Position numbers and translations under genes: made by a program. The notes below the pieces were generated by a model that searched no databases, had not been told where the DNA came from, and was given only the letters and a program-made list of their open reading frames with translations. Positions 17,427-26,440 of a DNA stretch of 58,737 bases are shown in pieces (position 1 is the first letter of the stretch; every line of letters begins with the position of its first letter). Origin of the DNA: Phycisphaerales bacterium (GTDB lineage Bacteria > Planctomycetota > Phycisphaerae > WQYP01); NCBI GenBank assembly GCA_009781185.1, contig WQYP01000007.1:1-58737 (forward strand), read 5' to 3'.

Positions 17427-19700
17427 TTATTTAGTGATAAGGTAGTAGAGAGTTGTGGGTTGTAGTTGGAATTCAGGCGAGGCGGGTAGGGGGGTGAGCG
17501 GGTTTCCGTTGGGGTCGAGGGGCGTGATTTTGAGGGCGGCAGCGTCTGGCCGATTGAGGCGGACGGTTCCCTGGATTTCGCGGATTTGCCACGGATCTTT
17601 GCCGATATCGAGAATTTTTTGTTCGCCTTTTTGGGCGGTGGGTTCGGTGCGGAAGTTGGTAGGCTTTTCTTCGGTCATCGCTTGCAGAAGAATTTTGGAA
17701 GACGTGGCCAGCGGTTTGTCATCGAGGGCGACGAGGATGATATGGACGAGGTCAAGGTCGGAAGTGATGGTGACATCTTTAAGAGTGGTAGAACCGGCAG
17801 CTTTGAGGTTCCCGGAGATACCCTGAACGGCGGGAGCGTTGATCGTAAGAATCCCGCGGCCGTAATCGAGCGCAAGTTGCCCCGTGGAACTGGTGACGCT
17901 CTGATCGCTGCGGTTGATAAATGGAGCGGTGTCTTTGAAGGTGGAGGGAGGCGCGTCGCCTTTGTAATAGATAAAGTTGATGTTGGTGCGGCCGACGAAA
18001 TGGACGAGAGGATCAATGACGGCATTGGGCGGAAGTTGACGAATGTTCTCAGGGAGATTTCTAGGAACATCTTTCAGACGGAGTTCGTCGAAGTTGGCTT
18101 CGGGGGCGAGTGGGCCGCCTTGGAGGCCTCTAAGTTTATCTCCTCGGAGGTTCAGGTTGATTATGAGGTCGCCGGTCTTGATGAGCCCTTTGCGGTAAAG
18201 CAGAGCGGCAGCGGGAAATTGCCCCATGGAAGCAGGGCTCATCAGTGTCCATGGCTGCATGTAGTAATTGGGCTGAACGTGCCATTGTGCGGAATCGAAA
18301 GCAAAATGGACAATGCAGGAGGTATTTTGGAGAGAAGCGTAGGCGGCAAGGAACAGCGGCGCTTCACTGCGGTAACGGTTCGGACGATCAAAAGCAATCT
18401 CGGAAATCATGGTAGGCGAGTCGTTGTAGGAGACGTCTATGATGGGGTTGTTGTATTGCCGGGGTTTGTCGGGCTCGTCGGGATCGAAGCGTAGGGCGGA
18501 GCGGTCGAAATAAGTGTGGCCGTTGCGGATGGACCATGCGGCGTTGTCGCCTTTATGGTTGCAGGAAAGGTACCCGTGGTGATCGATGAGATCGCTGTGG
18601 GGAGTGTTGCAATCGCCGGGCCTGTAGGAGTAGCGTTCGAGTGGCCCGAGAATTTTGGCGTCGGCGGTGATCCAGTTGCTGGCGCTGATGAGTCCCTTGA
18701 AGCCGAGTTTGCGGAGGAACTCGATTTGGGTGTAGTAAAAGTTCTCTTGGGTCTGCAGGAGGAAAATGGCGGTGTCGATATCGCGGTCGGTGCGTTCGTT
18801 GGCAATGTTCCAAAGTGGACGGAAGGCGATGCGGTTTTGGGCGGGGTTGTCACGCGGCAGTCTTTGCTTGGCGAGCCAGCGGATTTCGTTAAGGGAGGTG
18901 TAGTCGTTTTTGAAAAAGTCCGCGAATTGCGATTCGAAAAGTCGGAGTTGTGTTTCGGGGATGTTTTTGTCGTTGAACGTCCAGAAGAAGAGGGAGTCTT
19001 CGTTCTGAATTTCGACGCCGGCGACGGCCGGGTCGTAAATGAGACGCTTCCCGGTTTTGTCGCTGGGCGTGGTCAGCAGAGCGGTCCACCACGATTGATA
19101 TTGTTTCTGAAAATCCGGGTTAAACATGAGGGCGGCGAACGGGTGGGTCTTGCCGTCGTAGCCTTTCAGAACAGCATTGTCGGGTTTAGGCGTTATCCAG
19201 ACCGGAAAATAAATGGAAAAGTATGAATAAATCCCTTGCATTTTGAGTTCTTCGACGGTGGCGATGGCCCGTTGGATTTTGACGGGGTCAGCGTTGCCGT
19301 TGTCGTCGAAGAGTGGTCCGTGGATGCGGACGAGGTTCACCCCACGCTTGGCGAGCGTTTTAGCCGCGATCTGAGCCGCATCGCGGGTGAATTTGTCAGC
19401 CTCCACTCCGATCCCATTGACCGCCCAGAAGCGAACGGACGCCTGATTCTTCGAAAAAACAAGATGCCCATCTTTGGCTTGGACAAATCCATGCTCCCCA
19501 GCAAAGGCTTCATTCAGCGAGCGAAGGTCGAGAACCGCGGAAGATTGGAAACGATCATGGTCAGGCGTAAATGGAACAAAGCGATCCGCGAGTGCTCTAC
19601 CCCCTGGCTCTGCCGGGAGAGAACTCTCCGCATGAACGAGTGACGTAAGGATCACAATGGCCGCGATGGTAACGAAGCGGTGGGCGGAACGGTGAATCAT
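17427..19700 (-). CDS. Secreted glycoside-hydrolase-like protein (clan A TIM-barrel type)
   Basis: This 757-residue protein starts at ATG 19700, seven bases after GGAGAG. It has a signal peptide (FVTIAAIVILTSLVHA). The TIM-barrel-like part has features of clan GH-A: RGVNLVRIHG early, the candidate acid/base glutamate in GVEIQNEDS and a candidate nucleophile in TMISEIAFDRPN. No exact family can be assigned. A beta-rich C-terminal part follows. It probably acts on polysaccharides outside the cytoplasm. Just after the signal peptide, residues about 27-35 (SLPAEPGGR) are encoded by a dispersed palindrome at 19598-19620. Confidence 0.72.
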   Translation of the reverse strand: MIHRSAHRFVTIAAIVILTSLVHAESSLPAEPGGRALADRFVPFTPDHDRFQSSAVLDLRSLNEAFAGEHGFVQAKDGHLVFSKNQASVRFWAVNGIGVEADKFTRDAAQIAAKTLAKRGVNLVRIHGPLFDDNGNADPVKIQRAIATVEELKMQGIYSYFSIYFPVWITPKPDNAVLKGYDGKTHPFAALMFNPDFQKQYQSWWTALLTTPSDKTGKRLIYDPAVAGVEIQNEDSLFFWTFNDKNIPETQLRLFESQFADFFKNDYTSLNEIRWLAKQRLPRDNPAQNRIAFRPLWNIANERTDRDIDTAIFLLQTQENFYYTQIEFLRKLGFKGLISASNWITADAKILGPLERYSYRPGDCNTPHSDLIDHHGYLSCNHKGDNAAWSIRNGHTYFDRSALRFDPDEPDKPRQYNNPIIDVSYNDSPTMISEIAFDRPNRYRSEAPLFLAAYASLQNTSCIVHFAFDSAQWHVQPNYYMQPWTLMSPASMGQFPAAALLYRKGLIKTGDLIINLNLRGDKLRGLQGGPLAPEANFDELRLKDVPRNLPENIRQLPPNAVIDPLVHFVGRTNINFIYYKGDAPPSTFKDTAPFINRSDQSVTSSTGQLALDYGRGILTINAPAVQGISGNLKAAGSTTLKDVTITSDLDLVHIILVALDDKPLATSSKILLQAMTEEKPTNFRTEPTAQKGEQKILDIGKDPWQIREIQGTVRLNRPDAAALKITPLDPNGNPLTPLPASPEFQLQPTTLYYLITK
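19598..19620 (-). repeat. ccccctggctctgccggg palindrome inside the glycoside hydrolase gene
   Basis: Copy of the palindrome at 6125 and 38014, here translated on the minus strand as L-P-A-E-P-G-G-R next to the signal peptide cleavage region. Confidence 0.7.
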
Positions 19701-19750
19701 GCGATCTCTCCGAGCACGGTACATAACACAGTATAGCACATCTATTTAGC

Positions 19751-19768
19751 CGGCAGGCTTGCCTGCCG
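19751..19768. repeat. CGGCAGGC-TT-GCCTGCCG palindrome, copy 4
   Basis: Same as the copy at 3361. It lies in the gap between divergent genes, so it is not at a gene end here. Confidence 0.9.
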
Positions 19769-19875
19769 CTCGGCCACCGCTCCTGCAACATGTCACCGAA
19801 AACGCTTGCGGCTTTGGTTGCGTTGAGGTGGGAGTGATGGGAGAATCCGCGAATTCACACATTCAGGAGATTTTT

Positions 19876-22026
19876 ATGAAACTGTGGCGAGAAATAGCGT
19901 TGGTAGCTTGCGTAGGCGCGAGCGTGATGGCCTTGGCGATAGGAGGAGGGGCAGCACGCGGCGCGGACGTGGGCATCGTCAGCAACATCAAGATCATGTC
20001 GGACAAAAATCCAGACGACGTATCAAGTCCGGAAGCCTGGAAGAAATCGTACATCAAGGACGGCATGACCGACCAGGAAAAAGCAATCGCAATCTGGAAA
20101 ACCGTCGTCAAATATCGCCACCAGGACACTCCACCGGGCGAAGGCCTGGAGGGCGGCAAAGGCTACGGCAACGTCCACGACCCCATCAAAACCTTCAACG
20201 TCTACGGCTACGGCATGTGCTGCTGCGCCGCCTCCAACATCGAAGGCCTCGCCCGCTACATCGGCATGCCCGCCCGCGGCCGCCAAATCAACCTCCACAG
20301 CGTCCCGGAAGTCTGGTACAACAATTCCTGGCACCTGCTCGACGCCTCCCTGATGTTCTATCTCATCAAACCCGACGACGGCCTGATCGCCAGCGTCGAC
20401 GAAATGAAAAAGAGCATCGCCGACTGGCGGAAGGACCACCCGGAGTTCCAGAACGCCACCGACCTGAAAAACTTCAGCAAAAACGAAGGCTGGAAAAAGG
20501 GCCCGCCCTTGTTCGCAACCTGCCAGTTCTACGACAAGGACGGCATCAATCGCGCCGGCTGGCACGGCTGGTGGAGCAACATGGGCGAATATAACTACAA
20601 AATTCAAAACAGCCACAAGATCGTCGTCCCGCCGGATACGCAGGGAGAAGTCAACATTTATGATTACGGCGCGATGATGGGCTACAAGGTCAACGTCCAG
20701 TTGCGAGAGGGCGAAAAACTCACGCGTTGCTGGCATGCCAAGGACATCGCCACCGGCCTGAACCGCAACGGCGGAAAACGCTTCGAAAAATTCCTCGAAG
20801 GCGACATGACCGCACTCGGCCAGCAACGCGACTTCGGCGACCTCTCCCCAGGACGCATCGGCAACGGTCTCCTCGAATACGACGCAATGGCCGATTCAAA
20901 ACTGGCGAGCACCGCCCTGACGTTCGACAATCTGAAGCTGGACGGCGGAAAACTGCGGGCGGTCGATGCAAGCAAGCCCGCGACGCTGATCGTACGGATG
21001 CCCTGCAGCTACGTCTATTTCGGCGGCGAAATGACCTGCAACCCAATTGCTGCTGGCGTCAAAGCGTCGCTGAGTTTGAACAACGGTTTGGATTGGATGC
21101 CGCTGGCGGCGTTCGAGCAGGCCGGCGAGCAGAAGACGGACCTCAAACCGCTGATTTTCAACAAGTATGATTACCGCGTGAAGCTGGAATTCCCGGCCGG
21201 CAGCACGGCTGGCCTTGATGCCCTGAAATTCGTCAACCACGTCCAGCTTTCGCAGGCCCCGCTCCCCATCATCACCGAAGGCGACAACAAGCTCACCTTC
21301 TCCGCCGCCCAACCCGAAGGGACCATCACCGTCGAAGCCAACATGAACGGCGACCCCGAAACGCCGCTGGGCAAAACCATGACCATCGCCGACTTCCACC
21401 CAATTCTTAACGGCGCCAACATCAAGCGCTTCGCCATCGGCACCACAGCCGACGCCGACGCCAAAGCCGCCGAACTCGACGATCTGTCAAAAGTTCTGGA
21501 GAATCCGCCGTTGCACGGTTCCGCGATCGTACCCGTGACAACCCCCGGCGACATCACCCGCGTCCGCTTCGCCGCACACTGGCGTGCACGCAACAACACC
21601 GACGGCTACGTCGTCAGCGCCTCCTTCGACGCCGGCAAAACCTGGAAAGAAATGGCCAAATTCGACCTCGCCAACTCCGCTAAGAGCGGCTATTTCGTCT
21701 TCACCGACGTCCCCGCAAACTCCCGCACCGTCCAGGTCAAATTCGACGGCACACAATCCCACTCAACAGAAATCTTCGACTTGCGAATCGACGTCGACTA
21801 CAAAGAACCCGCCGGCGGTTTCCGCCCCGTGAAGATCACCTATGCCTGGGAAGAAGGCGTTCCCCCCGCGCTTCCCCCAGCCAAGGGCAAAGCCGCCCCC
21901 GCCGAAAAACCGCACGGCACACCGAAAACCGCCGAGCACATCTGCTATTCGCCAGAAGAAACCTGGACAATCCACTGCGGCCCCGGAACGGTCGTGAAGT
22001 CCTACACGGTAGAATTAGCGAAATAA
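19876..22026 (+). CDS. Secreted transglutaminase-like protein
   Basis: This 716-residue protein starts at ATG 19876, five bases after AGGAGA. It has a signal peptide (IALVACVGASVMALAIGGG). The N-terminal third contains a transglutaminase-like fold. The candidate catalytic cysteine is in YGYGMCCCAASNIEGLAR, the histidine is in NLHSVPEVWY and the aspartate is in WHLLDASLM. The remainder is beta-rich and lacks a recognised domain. Members of this superfamily act as proteases, peptidases or cross-linkers. The substrate is unknown. The stop codon touches a direct repeat flanking a MITE-like element. Confidence 0.75.
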   Translation: MKLWREIALVACVGASVMALAIGGGAARGADVGIVSNIKIMSDKNPDDVSSPEAWKKSYIKDGMTDQEKAIAIWKTVVKYRHQDTPPGEGLEGGKGYGNVHDPIKTFNVYGYGMCCCAASNIEGLARYIGMPARGRQINLHSVPEVWYNNSWHLLDASLMFYLIKPDDGLIASVDEMKKSIADWRKDHPEFQNATDLKNFSKNEGWKKGPPLFATCQFYDKDGINRAGWHGWWSNMGEYNYKIQNSHKIVVPPDTQGEVNIYDYGAMMGYKVNVQLREGEKLTRCWHAKDIATGLNRNGGKRFEKFLEGDMTALGQQRDFGDLSPGRIGNGLLEYDAMADSKLASTALTFDNLKLDGGKLRAVDASKPATLIVRMPCSYVYFGGEMTCNPIAAGVKASLSLNNGLDWMPLAAFEQAGEQKTDLKPLIFNKYDYRVKLEFPAGSTAGLDALKFVNHVQLSQAPLPIITEGDNKLTFSAAQPEGTITVEANMNGDPETPLGKTMTIADFHPILNGANIKRFAIGTTADADAKAAELDDLSKVLENPPLHGSAIVPVTTPGDITRVRFAAHWRARNNTDGYVVSASFDAGKTWKEMAKFDLANSAKSGYFVFTDVPANSRTVQVKFDGTQSHSTEIFDLRIDVDYKEPAGGFRPVKITYAWEEGVPPALPPAKGKAAPAEKPHGTPKTAEHICYSPEETWTIHCGPGTVVKSYTVELAK

Positions 22027-22036
22027 AGGCCCTCCT

Positions 22037-22166
22037 GCTCTGTCGAAAACCGCTATCAGAGCCGCGACCGTAAGGGTGCGACCCGTGCAAGCATGTGGAA
22101 ATCACGCCTGTCGCTCCCTTACGGTCGCGGCTCTGATGATCAAATAGCGGAGGATTGAGACAGAGC
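22037..22166. mobile_element. MITE-like hairpin element, copy 2, with flanking direct repeats
   Basis: This 130-bp relative of the element at 9971 keeps the right arm well, but its left arm is shortened. It is flanked by aaggccctcct (22026-22036) and aaggcctccct (22167-22177), an imperfect direct repeat consistent with a target duplication. As at copy 1, it sits between a gene stop and a CGGC-type palindrome. Confidence 0.75.
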
Positions 22167-22185
22167 AAGGCCTCCCTTATTGAGA

Positions 22186-22203
22186 CGGCATGCTTGCATG
22201 CCG
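22186..22203. repeat. CGGCATGC-TT-GCATGCCG palindrome, copy 5
   Basis: Same stem variant as 4834. It follows the MITE-like element by about 20 bases. Confidence 0.9.
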
Positions 22204-22254
22204 CCCGTTCCGGAACAAATCTTTCGACAGACGAATTTGTTTCAGGAGTCCACA

Positions 22255-22312
22255 CCGGAGTTCACGCTTCAGCGTGTTCATCAGACGAAGCACGCTAAAG
22301 CGTGAACTCCGG
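22255..22312. repeat. Inverted repeat ccggagttcacgctt
   Basis: Arms 22255-22276 and 22291-22312 match at 21 of 22 positions around a 14-base loop. A fragment of the same word (aaagcgtgaa) is near 41000. Confidence 0.75.
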
Positions 22313-22386
22313 CGCTATCTTTTCAACACGGCACATTACCACGCGGTGCTCCCCGTCTCCCTGTCCCCTTGTCCACCCTCTCCTTG

Positions 22387-23079
22387 TCACTTGCGAGAAC
22401 CGACCTTAGGCTCCGTACCCTTGAGGAGGCGAGAGATGTTCGCTCGGTGGCGGATGACGATGAGGAGGACGAAGAGCCACGCGATGGCGATCATGGGGGC
22501 CCGATCGTGAGCGACGAGGGCGGTGTCGAGGAACGGAAGATCCCGCTGACTGAGGATCGTGATGGCAAGGGCGAACGCGACGGAGGCGATCAGGGAGGCG
22601 AGGGAGATGTAGCGGTAGGCCATGAGGAAGAGGATGAAGGTGAGACCGCCGATGATTCCGCCGATGGTGTAGAGCGGCCAAAATCCCAGGACCACGCCCA
22701 GTGAGGTAGCGACGCCCTTACCCCCTTTGAATTTGAGCCAGATCGGGAAAGTATGTCCGAAGACGCAGGCCACGGCGGTCAGCAGCGGCAACAATGAAGG
22801 CAGCGGCGGATCACCAGGACAATGACGCACCATGAGGGCAACCGCCAGCACCGGGATGAATCCTTTCGCGGTGTCCAAAAGGAACGCGTACCAAAAGAAT
22901 CGCATGCCGAGTGTGCGGCCGAGGTTGGTAGCGCCGATGTTCTTGGAGCCGACCGTGCGGATATCGACGCCGTGCGACTTGCCGATGATCAGCGCGAAGG
23001 GGATCGAGCCCACAAGGTACCCCACCAACGGCATGTACGGCACGACGAATCGCACGATCATTTGTTCTGCAGTCATCAT
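22387..23079 (-). CDS. plsY: Acyl-phosphate:glycerol-3-phosphate acyltransferase
   Basis: This 230-residue membrane protein has the PlsY motifs GYLVGSIPFALIIGK, GSKNIGATNLGR and FGHTFPIWLKFKGGKGVAT. It transfers an acyl group from acyl phosphate to glycerol-3-phosphate, the first step of phospholipid synthesis, at the inner membrane. The start overlaps the stop of the upstream glycosyltransferase by four bases, indicating translational coupling. It is the last gene of a three-gene envelope operon. Confidence 0.95.
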   Translation of the reverse strand: MMTAEQMIVRFVVPYMPLVGYLVGSIPFALIIGKSHGVDIRTVGSKNIGATNLGRTLGMRFFWYAFLLDTAKGFIPVLAVALMVRHCPGDPPLPSLLPLLTAVACVFGHTFPIWLKFKGGKGVATSLGVVLGFWPLYTIGGIIGGLTFILFLMAYRYISLASLIASVAFALAITILSQRDLPFLDTALVAHDRAPMIAIAWLFVLLIVIRHRANISRLLKGTEPKVGSRK

Positions 23080-24392
23080 TTCCCGGCTTTGCTTTTCTCT
23101 CGTTTCTCTCGCTGAACCTGCTCGTAAAGGCTCAACAGTTTTTCGACATATTTCTCCGGGAACATTCTCGCGGAAGCGGCACGGGCGTTTTGGGCGAGCT
23201 CTCCTCGCTCTGGGGTTTTCGGAGCGGGCAGCGCTTCGAGCGCTCCGGCCATCTGATCGACTTCCCGGGGATTTCCGACAATGGTACCGGCATGGTGATC
23301 TTTCACAAGGTCACTGGCGCCGAGGTACTCCGTGGAGATCACCGGCATCCCGTGCGAGAGCGCTTCGAGCACCACCCGGGCAAAGGGGTCGTAGAAGGTC
23401 GGAAGTATGAGAGCGTCTGCGGCAGCGTAGACTTTGTCCATTTCGCGGGTGGGGCCGACGAAAAGGATACGCCGTTTGGTTCCGCCGCCGCCGCCGTCGT
23501 CGCCGATGCCGAGACTGTTGGCCAGTTCGACGTACTCGCGGGCTTTGCCCAGGCCCACGACCAGGAGTTTCCACCCGCCCCCCCTGCTGGTGCGAGCGAC
23601 GGCTTCGATGGCGTAGCGGAGTCCCTTGCGCCGGAAGTCGTGGCCGACGAAAACCGCGACGCGGTCGTCGGGCTCGAGACCGTAATTACCGCGGAACCAG
23701 TCGCGGTCTTCCTGGACTTTGACCGGATCGGCGACGCCGAGCGGTTGCGGGAAGGGGCCGGGGAGGTCGACGAGCAGGCCGGACTTCCGATCCTGCCCGT
23801 AGTGTTTGTGGAAGTGCTTGCTGATCATGGGGCAGAGGCACAGAATGCGGTAAGGAGGAGGGTGGGAGCGGACGGCGTTGCGCTCCATCGCCAGCAGCGT
23901 TCGTTGCTTGCTGGAGAACTGCAGCATGACGCGCTTGAAGTGCCCTGCCGCCGCGGAGCGGCGACTGGCGATCGCCTGAAGTTGAATCTCGGCGTACACG
24001 CCGGCGTAGGGCTGGTAGATGTCGCCCATGCACGCGATGGTCATCGAATGCGAAAGGTCGCTGGGATGCTGCTTGAGGAATCTGGCAGCCTTGCGGGCGA
24101 AGAGGCGAAAGCCGATGCCGGTGTTCAGCCGCAGACCTTTCAACTTGTGAATCTGCACGCCCTGCATGATCAGGTCCTCTTCGTTGAGATGGACGGCGGC
24201 GGTGGAGCGGCGGGCGTCGTGGCTGGCTCGCTGCGTCGCCTGACGGTATCGGTTGATATGGGGAGCCACATCGTGGCAGACGACCTGGACGTCGTGACCT
24301 CGCTTGACAAGTTCGCCGACGAGCCAGACAGTGAACCGCTCGGCGCCGCCGCGGGAGGGATCGAAGTGCTCGATGATCAAAGTAATTTTCAT
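23076..24392 (-). CDS. Glycosyltransferase family 4 (GT-B fold)
   Basis: This 438-residue protein begins MKITLIIEHFDPSRGGAERF, typical of GT4 enzymes. The C-terminal donor-binding half contains FVGHDFRRKGL, KLLVVGLGK and the E-x7-E region PFARVVLEALSHGMPVIS. WaaG-like enzymes that add sugars to the lipopolysaccharide core share this layout, and the adjacent heptosyltransferase-like gene fits that role. The exact sugar is unknown. An internal glycine run (GDDGGGGGTKR) is encoded by a ccgccgccgccgtc stretch near 23485-23500. It begins six bases after the GT9 gene ends and overlaps plsY. Confidence 0.88.
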   Translation of the reverse strand: MKITLIIEHFDPSRGGAERFTVWLVGELVKRGHDVQVVCHDVAPHINRYRQATQRASHDARRSTAAVHLNEEDLIMQGVQIHKLKGLRLNTGIGFRLFARKAARFLKQHPSDLSHSMTIACMGDIYQPYAGVYAEIQLQAIASRRSAAAGHFKRVMLQFSSKQRTLLAMERNAVRSHPPPYRILCLCPMISKHFHKHYGQDRKSGLLVDLPGPFPQPLGVADPVKVQEDRDWFRGNYGLEPDDRVAVFVGHDFRRKGLRYAIEAVARTSRGGGWKLLVVGLGKAREYVELANSLGIGDDGGGGGTKRRILFVGPTREMDKVYAAADALILPTFYDPFARVVLEALSHGMPVISTEYLGASDLVKDHHAGTIVGNPREVDQMAGALEALPAPKTPERGELAQNARAASARMFPEKYVEKLLSLYEQVQREKREKSKAGK

Positions 24393-24398
24393 AAGTCG

Positions 24399-25616
24399 TT
24401 ATTTAGCCGGTGGGCTTGCCCACCGCTCGTCGTTGGGGTGGTGTGCATGATGCCAGAGGTCCGAAACGGCGGCTATCACCGCTTCGACACCAAGCTCCTT
24501 CATGCAGCGATGATCGATGGGACATCGTTTCAATTGGCAAGGTCCGCAGCGAACGTCGATACGGACGGCTTTTTCGCGGCTGGAGTAAGTCTCGGCCCAG
24601 ACCGGGTCGGTCGGACCAAAAATCGCGACAGTCGGAATATCAAAGGCGGCGCCGAAATGACGAGGACCCGTGTCGTTGCAGACCATCAACTTGCAACGCC
24701 GAATGATCTCCTTCAATGCCCCCAGAGAAACGCCCTTCCCGTCGTTGAGCCGGGCGAGCGCATGCAGTCGGCCCACCCCCTTGCCTCCGGGACTCAGGGC
24801 ACTGCCCTGCAGGATGGCCTCGACGATCGGCCGTTCCGCCGGCGAACTCGCTAAGATCACGTGCCCATCGAATTCGCCCTGTTTGTCCATCAAACGGTCA
24901 GCCACCTGGGCAAATCGCTCAGGCATCCAGCATTTGCTCGATCCAAAATTCGCGCCCGGCACGATCACCGCGAATCGCTCGTCGCTGATGCCCAGGTGAA
25001 GCAGCATCGCTTCCGCCTCGGCCTGCTCCTGGCCCGTGATGCCCAGTTCCATCCGCGTAGAGTCCGCGGTCGACGATCCAAAAAATTTTGCTAACTCCAT
25101 GTAATACGCAATCGTCGGCACCGGTTGATACGCAGACCCCACCGATGGACTGGCAGACGCGCCGAGCTCTCTGGAGATGGCCCGAATCGCCTGGGCCTTG
25201 GCGCGATCGCGTGCTTTTTGTTCCGCCGTTCGCAGCTTCGGTTGCAGACGATCCGTCAGCAGCATGGATCGCCATCCACGAGCATATCCCACCCGCCGCC
25301 GCACCCCACCTCGCCACAGCATCCACGCGCTGCGAAAAGAATTCGGCAGAAGCACGCCCAGATCAAACCGCTGCTCTCGAAGCCATCGTACCGTTTCCTT
25401 TTCACGCCCTTTCTTCACGATATGTACATCATCCACATACGACAATCCACTGAGCACCGAAGCCACCAGCGGCCGCACTACGCCCGCAATCCGCGCCGCC
25501 GGATACAATTCCCGAATCGCTCGCAAAAACGGCGTAGCCATCACCCCATCCCCAAGCCAGTTCGGCATGATCACCGCGATTCGCTTTGCTGAAATTTTCA
25601 GAACATCAGGTTCCAT
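24399..25616 (-). CDS. Glycosyltransferase family 9 (heptosyltransferase-like)
   Basis: This 405-residue protein starts at ATG 25616; the open frame upstream runs through word repeats. Conserved features are KRIAVIMPNWLGDGVMATPFLRAI, VIVPGANFGSSKCW and CNDTGPRHFGAAFDIPTVAIFGPTDP. Such enzymes add ADP-heptose during lipopolysaccharide core synthesis. A cysteine cluster (CGPCQLKRCPIDHRCM) is near the end. The last residues ERWASPPAK and the stop codon are encoded by a dispersed palindrome at 24408-24425, so the tail seems to have been replaced or extended by the element. It is the first gene of the GT9-GT4-plsY operon. Confidence 0.9.
   Translation of the reverse strand: MEPDVLKISAKRIAVIMPNWLGDGVMATPFLRAIRELYPAARIAGVVRPLVASVLSGLSYVDDVHIVKKGREKETVRWLREQRFDLGVLLPNSFRSAWMLWRGGVRRRVGYARGWRSMLLTDRLQPKLRTAEQKARDRAKAQAIRAISRELGASASPSVGSAYQPVPTIAYYMELAKFFGSSTADSTRMELGITGQEQAEAEAMLLHLGISDERFAVIVPGANFGSSKCWMPERFAQVADRLMDKQGEFDGHVILASSPAERPIVEAILQGSALSPGGKGVGRLHALARLNDGKGVSLGALKEIIRRCKLMVCNDTGPRHFGAAFDIPTVAIFGPTDPVWAETYSSREKAVRIDVRCGPCQLKRCPIDHRCMKELGVEAVIAAVSDLWHHAHHPNDERWASPPAK
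24408..24425. repeat. CGGTGGGC-TT-GCCCACCG palindrome, copy 6, in the GT9 C-terminus
   Basis: Third stem variant of the 3361 family, with compensatory changes on both arms. On the minus strand it encodes R-W-A-S-P-P, and the adjacent conserved flank supplies the TAA stop. Confidence 0.9.
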
Positions 25617-25636
25617 ACGCAAACTACGCACTATAA

Positions 25637-25688
25637 CCACAGACAGAATCAGACAAAAACAGATAAAATCAGACAAAGACGGACAAAA
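25637..25688. repeat. Tandem words cagacaaa
   Basis: Degenerate 8-11 base repeats (cagacagaatcagacaaaaa and similar) lie just upstream of the GT9 start. Only one arm is present, so no hairpin forms. Confidence 0.5.
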
Positions 25689-25715
25689 CAATGAAAATAA
25701 AGTGCAAAAGGCGGG

Positions 25716-25740
25716 GTAGCTCGGTCGGGGACCGAGCTAC
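25716..25740. repeat. Hairpin GTAGCTCGGTC-GGG-GACCGAGCTAC
   Basis: Perfect 11-bp stem with a GGG loop, between two divergent genes. It is a single copy in this window, but its style matches the dispersed palindromes. Confidence 0.75.
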
Positions 25741-26204
25741 GTTTGAAGGGAATGATTGAAGCGGGGACGTTTAAGGGGGGTAGGCGGGACTTTAGAGCAA
25801 GTCATTCATCGTCCCGGCTGGCTCAGCAACGTCCAACTGGCCCCCGACCGGGACGGGATTGATTATGGCGTGGATGCCATTCTCAACGCTTGTGGGAACA
25901 GCAACCGATGTGCCACCCTGTCGGGCGGCGGACGGCGGATCTGCTCGGAAAAGAGGCAAACGTTTCTAAAGCGTGACGGCTCCAAGTCATGGCGACCGGC
26001 GAGATTTCGGAGAATGTCCGAGCAGGCGGGAAGGAGGAAGGGAGGCGGCTGGGCAGGGCCGACAGTTTGTCTTTGCTGCTGCGACAATCTCGGTCGCTTG
26101 AGGTAGCCACAGGCAGACACAAACAGGCACAGACGAGACTGGCATGCGTTTTACATCCCCCACTGCGATGCGATCCGAAACTTCTCTTGGATAAGGAGAG
26201 GGTC

Positions 26205-26378
26205 ATGCTTTACTGGGCATTGGTCTTTTTGATCATTGCGATCATCGCGGCGATTTTCGGCTTCGGCGGCGTTTCCGCAGCCGCGTCGGGTATCGCTCAG
26301 GTGCTCTTCTGGATCTTCCTGGTGGTCTTCCTCGTGTCGTTGATTATGGGCTTTGTCAATCGGCGGCATTTGCGGTAG
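26205..26378 (+). CDS. DUF1328 (YtjA-type) small membrane protein
   Basis: This 57-residue protein consists of two hydrophobic helices: [19 protein letters not shown] and then [18 protein letters not shown], ending NRRHLR. This pattern is typical of DUF1328 proteins, whose function is unknown. The start is fixed by AAGGAGAG five bases upstream; a longer open frame exists but lacks such a site. Confidence 0.85.
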   Translation: MLYWALVFLIIAIIAAIFGFGGVSAAASGIAQVLFWIFLVVFLVSLIMGFVNRRHLR

Positions 26379-26440
26379 GCCCGCCTGCCGCGTAGCATGA
26401 GACTTCATGAACGGCGGAAATGACCCGCTGCGGGAGCCCC

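Larger units (their letters stand above)
22027..22386. other. 360-base gap packed with palindromes
   Basis: No gene is seen. From left to right it holds the MITE-like element (22037-22166), a CGGCATGC palindrome (22186), an imperfect hairpin with arms aacaaat / atttgtt (22214-22241), and an inverted repeat with 22-base arms (22255-22312). It separates the convergent transglutaminase-like and plsY genes. Confidence 0.8.
25617..26204. other. 588-base gap without a recognisable gene
   Basis: It holds a tract of cagacaaa-like words (25637-25688), one perfect hairpin (25716-25740), and about 430 bases in which I see no convincing gene. A short cacaggcagacac word stretch near 26108 recalls the tract at 25637. 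Confidence 0.6.

Noticed and set aside
4820..24425. Dispersed palindromes as a CRISPR array
   Set aside because: The copies are far apart, singly placed at different loci, and there are no regular spacers or cas genes.
23190..24854. 554-residue plus-strand frame opposite the glycosyltransferases
   Set aside because: It is antisense to two well-recognised GT genes and has no recognisable motif.
25756..26106. 116-codon open frame upstream of the DUF1328 gene
   Set aside because: No homology-like motif, no ribosome binding site, and equal-sized frames exist on the other strand.
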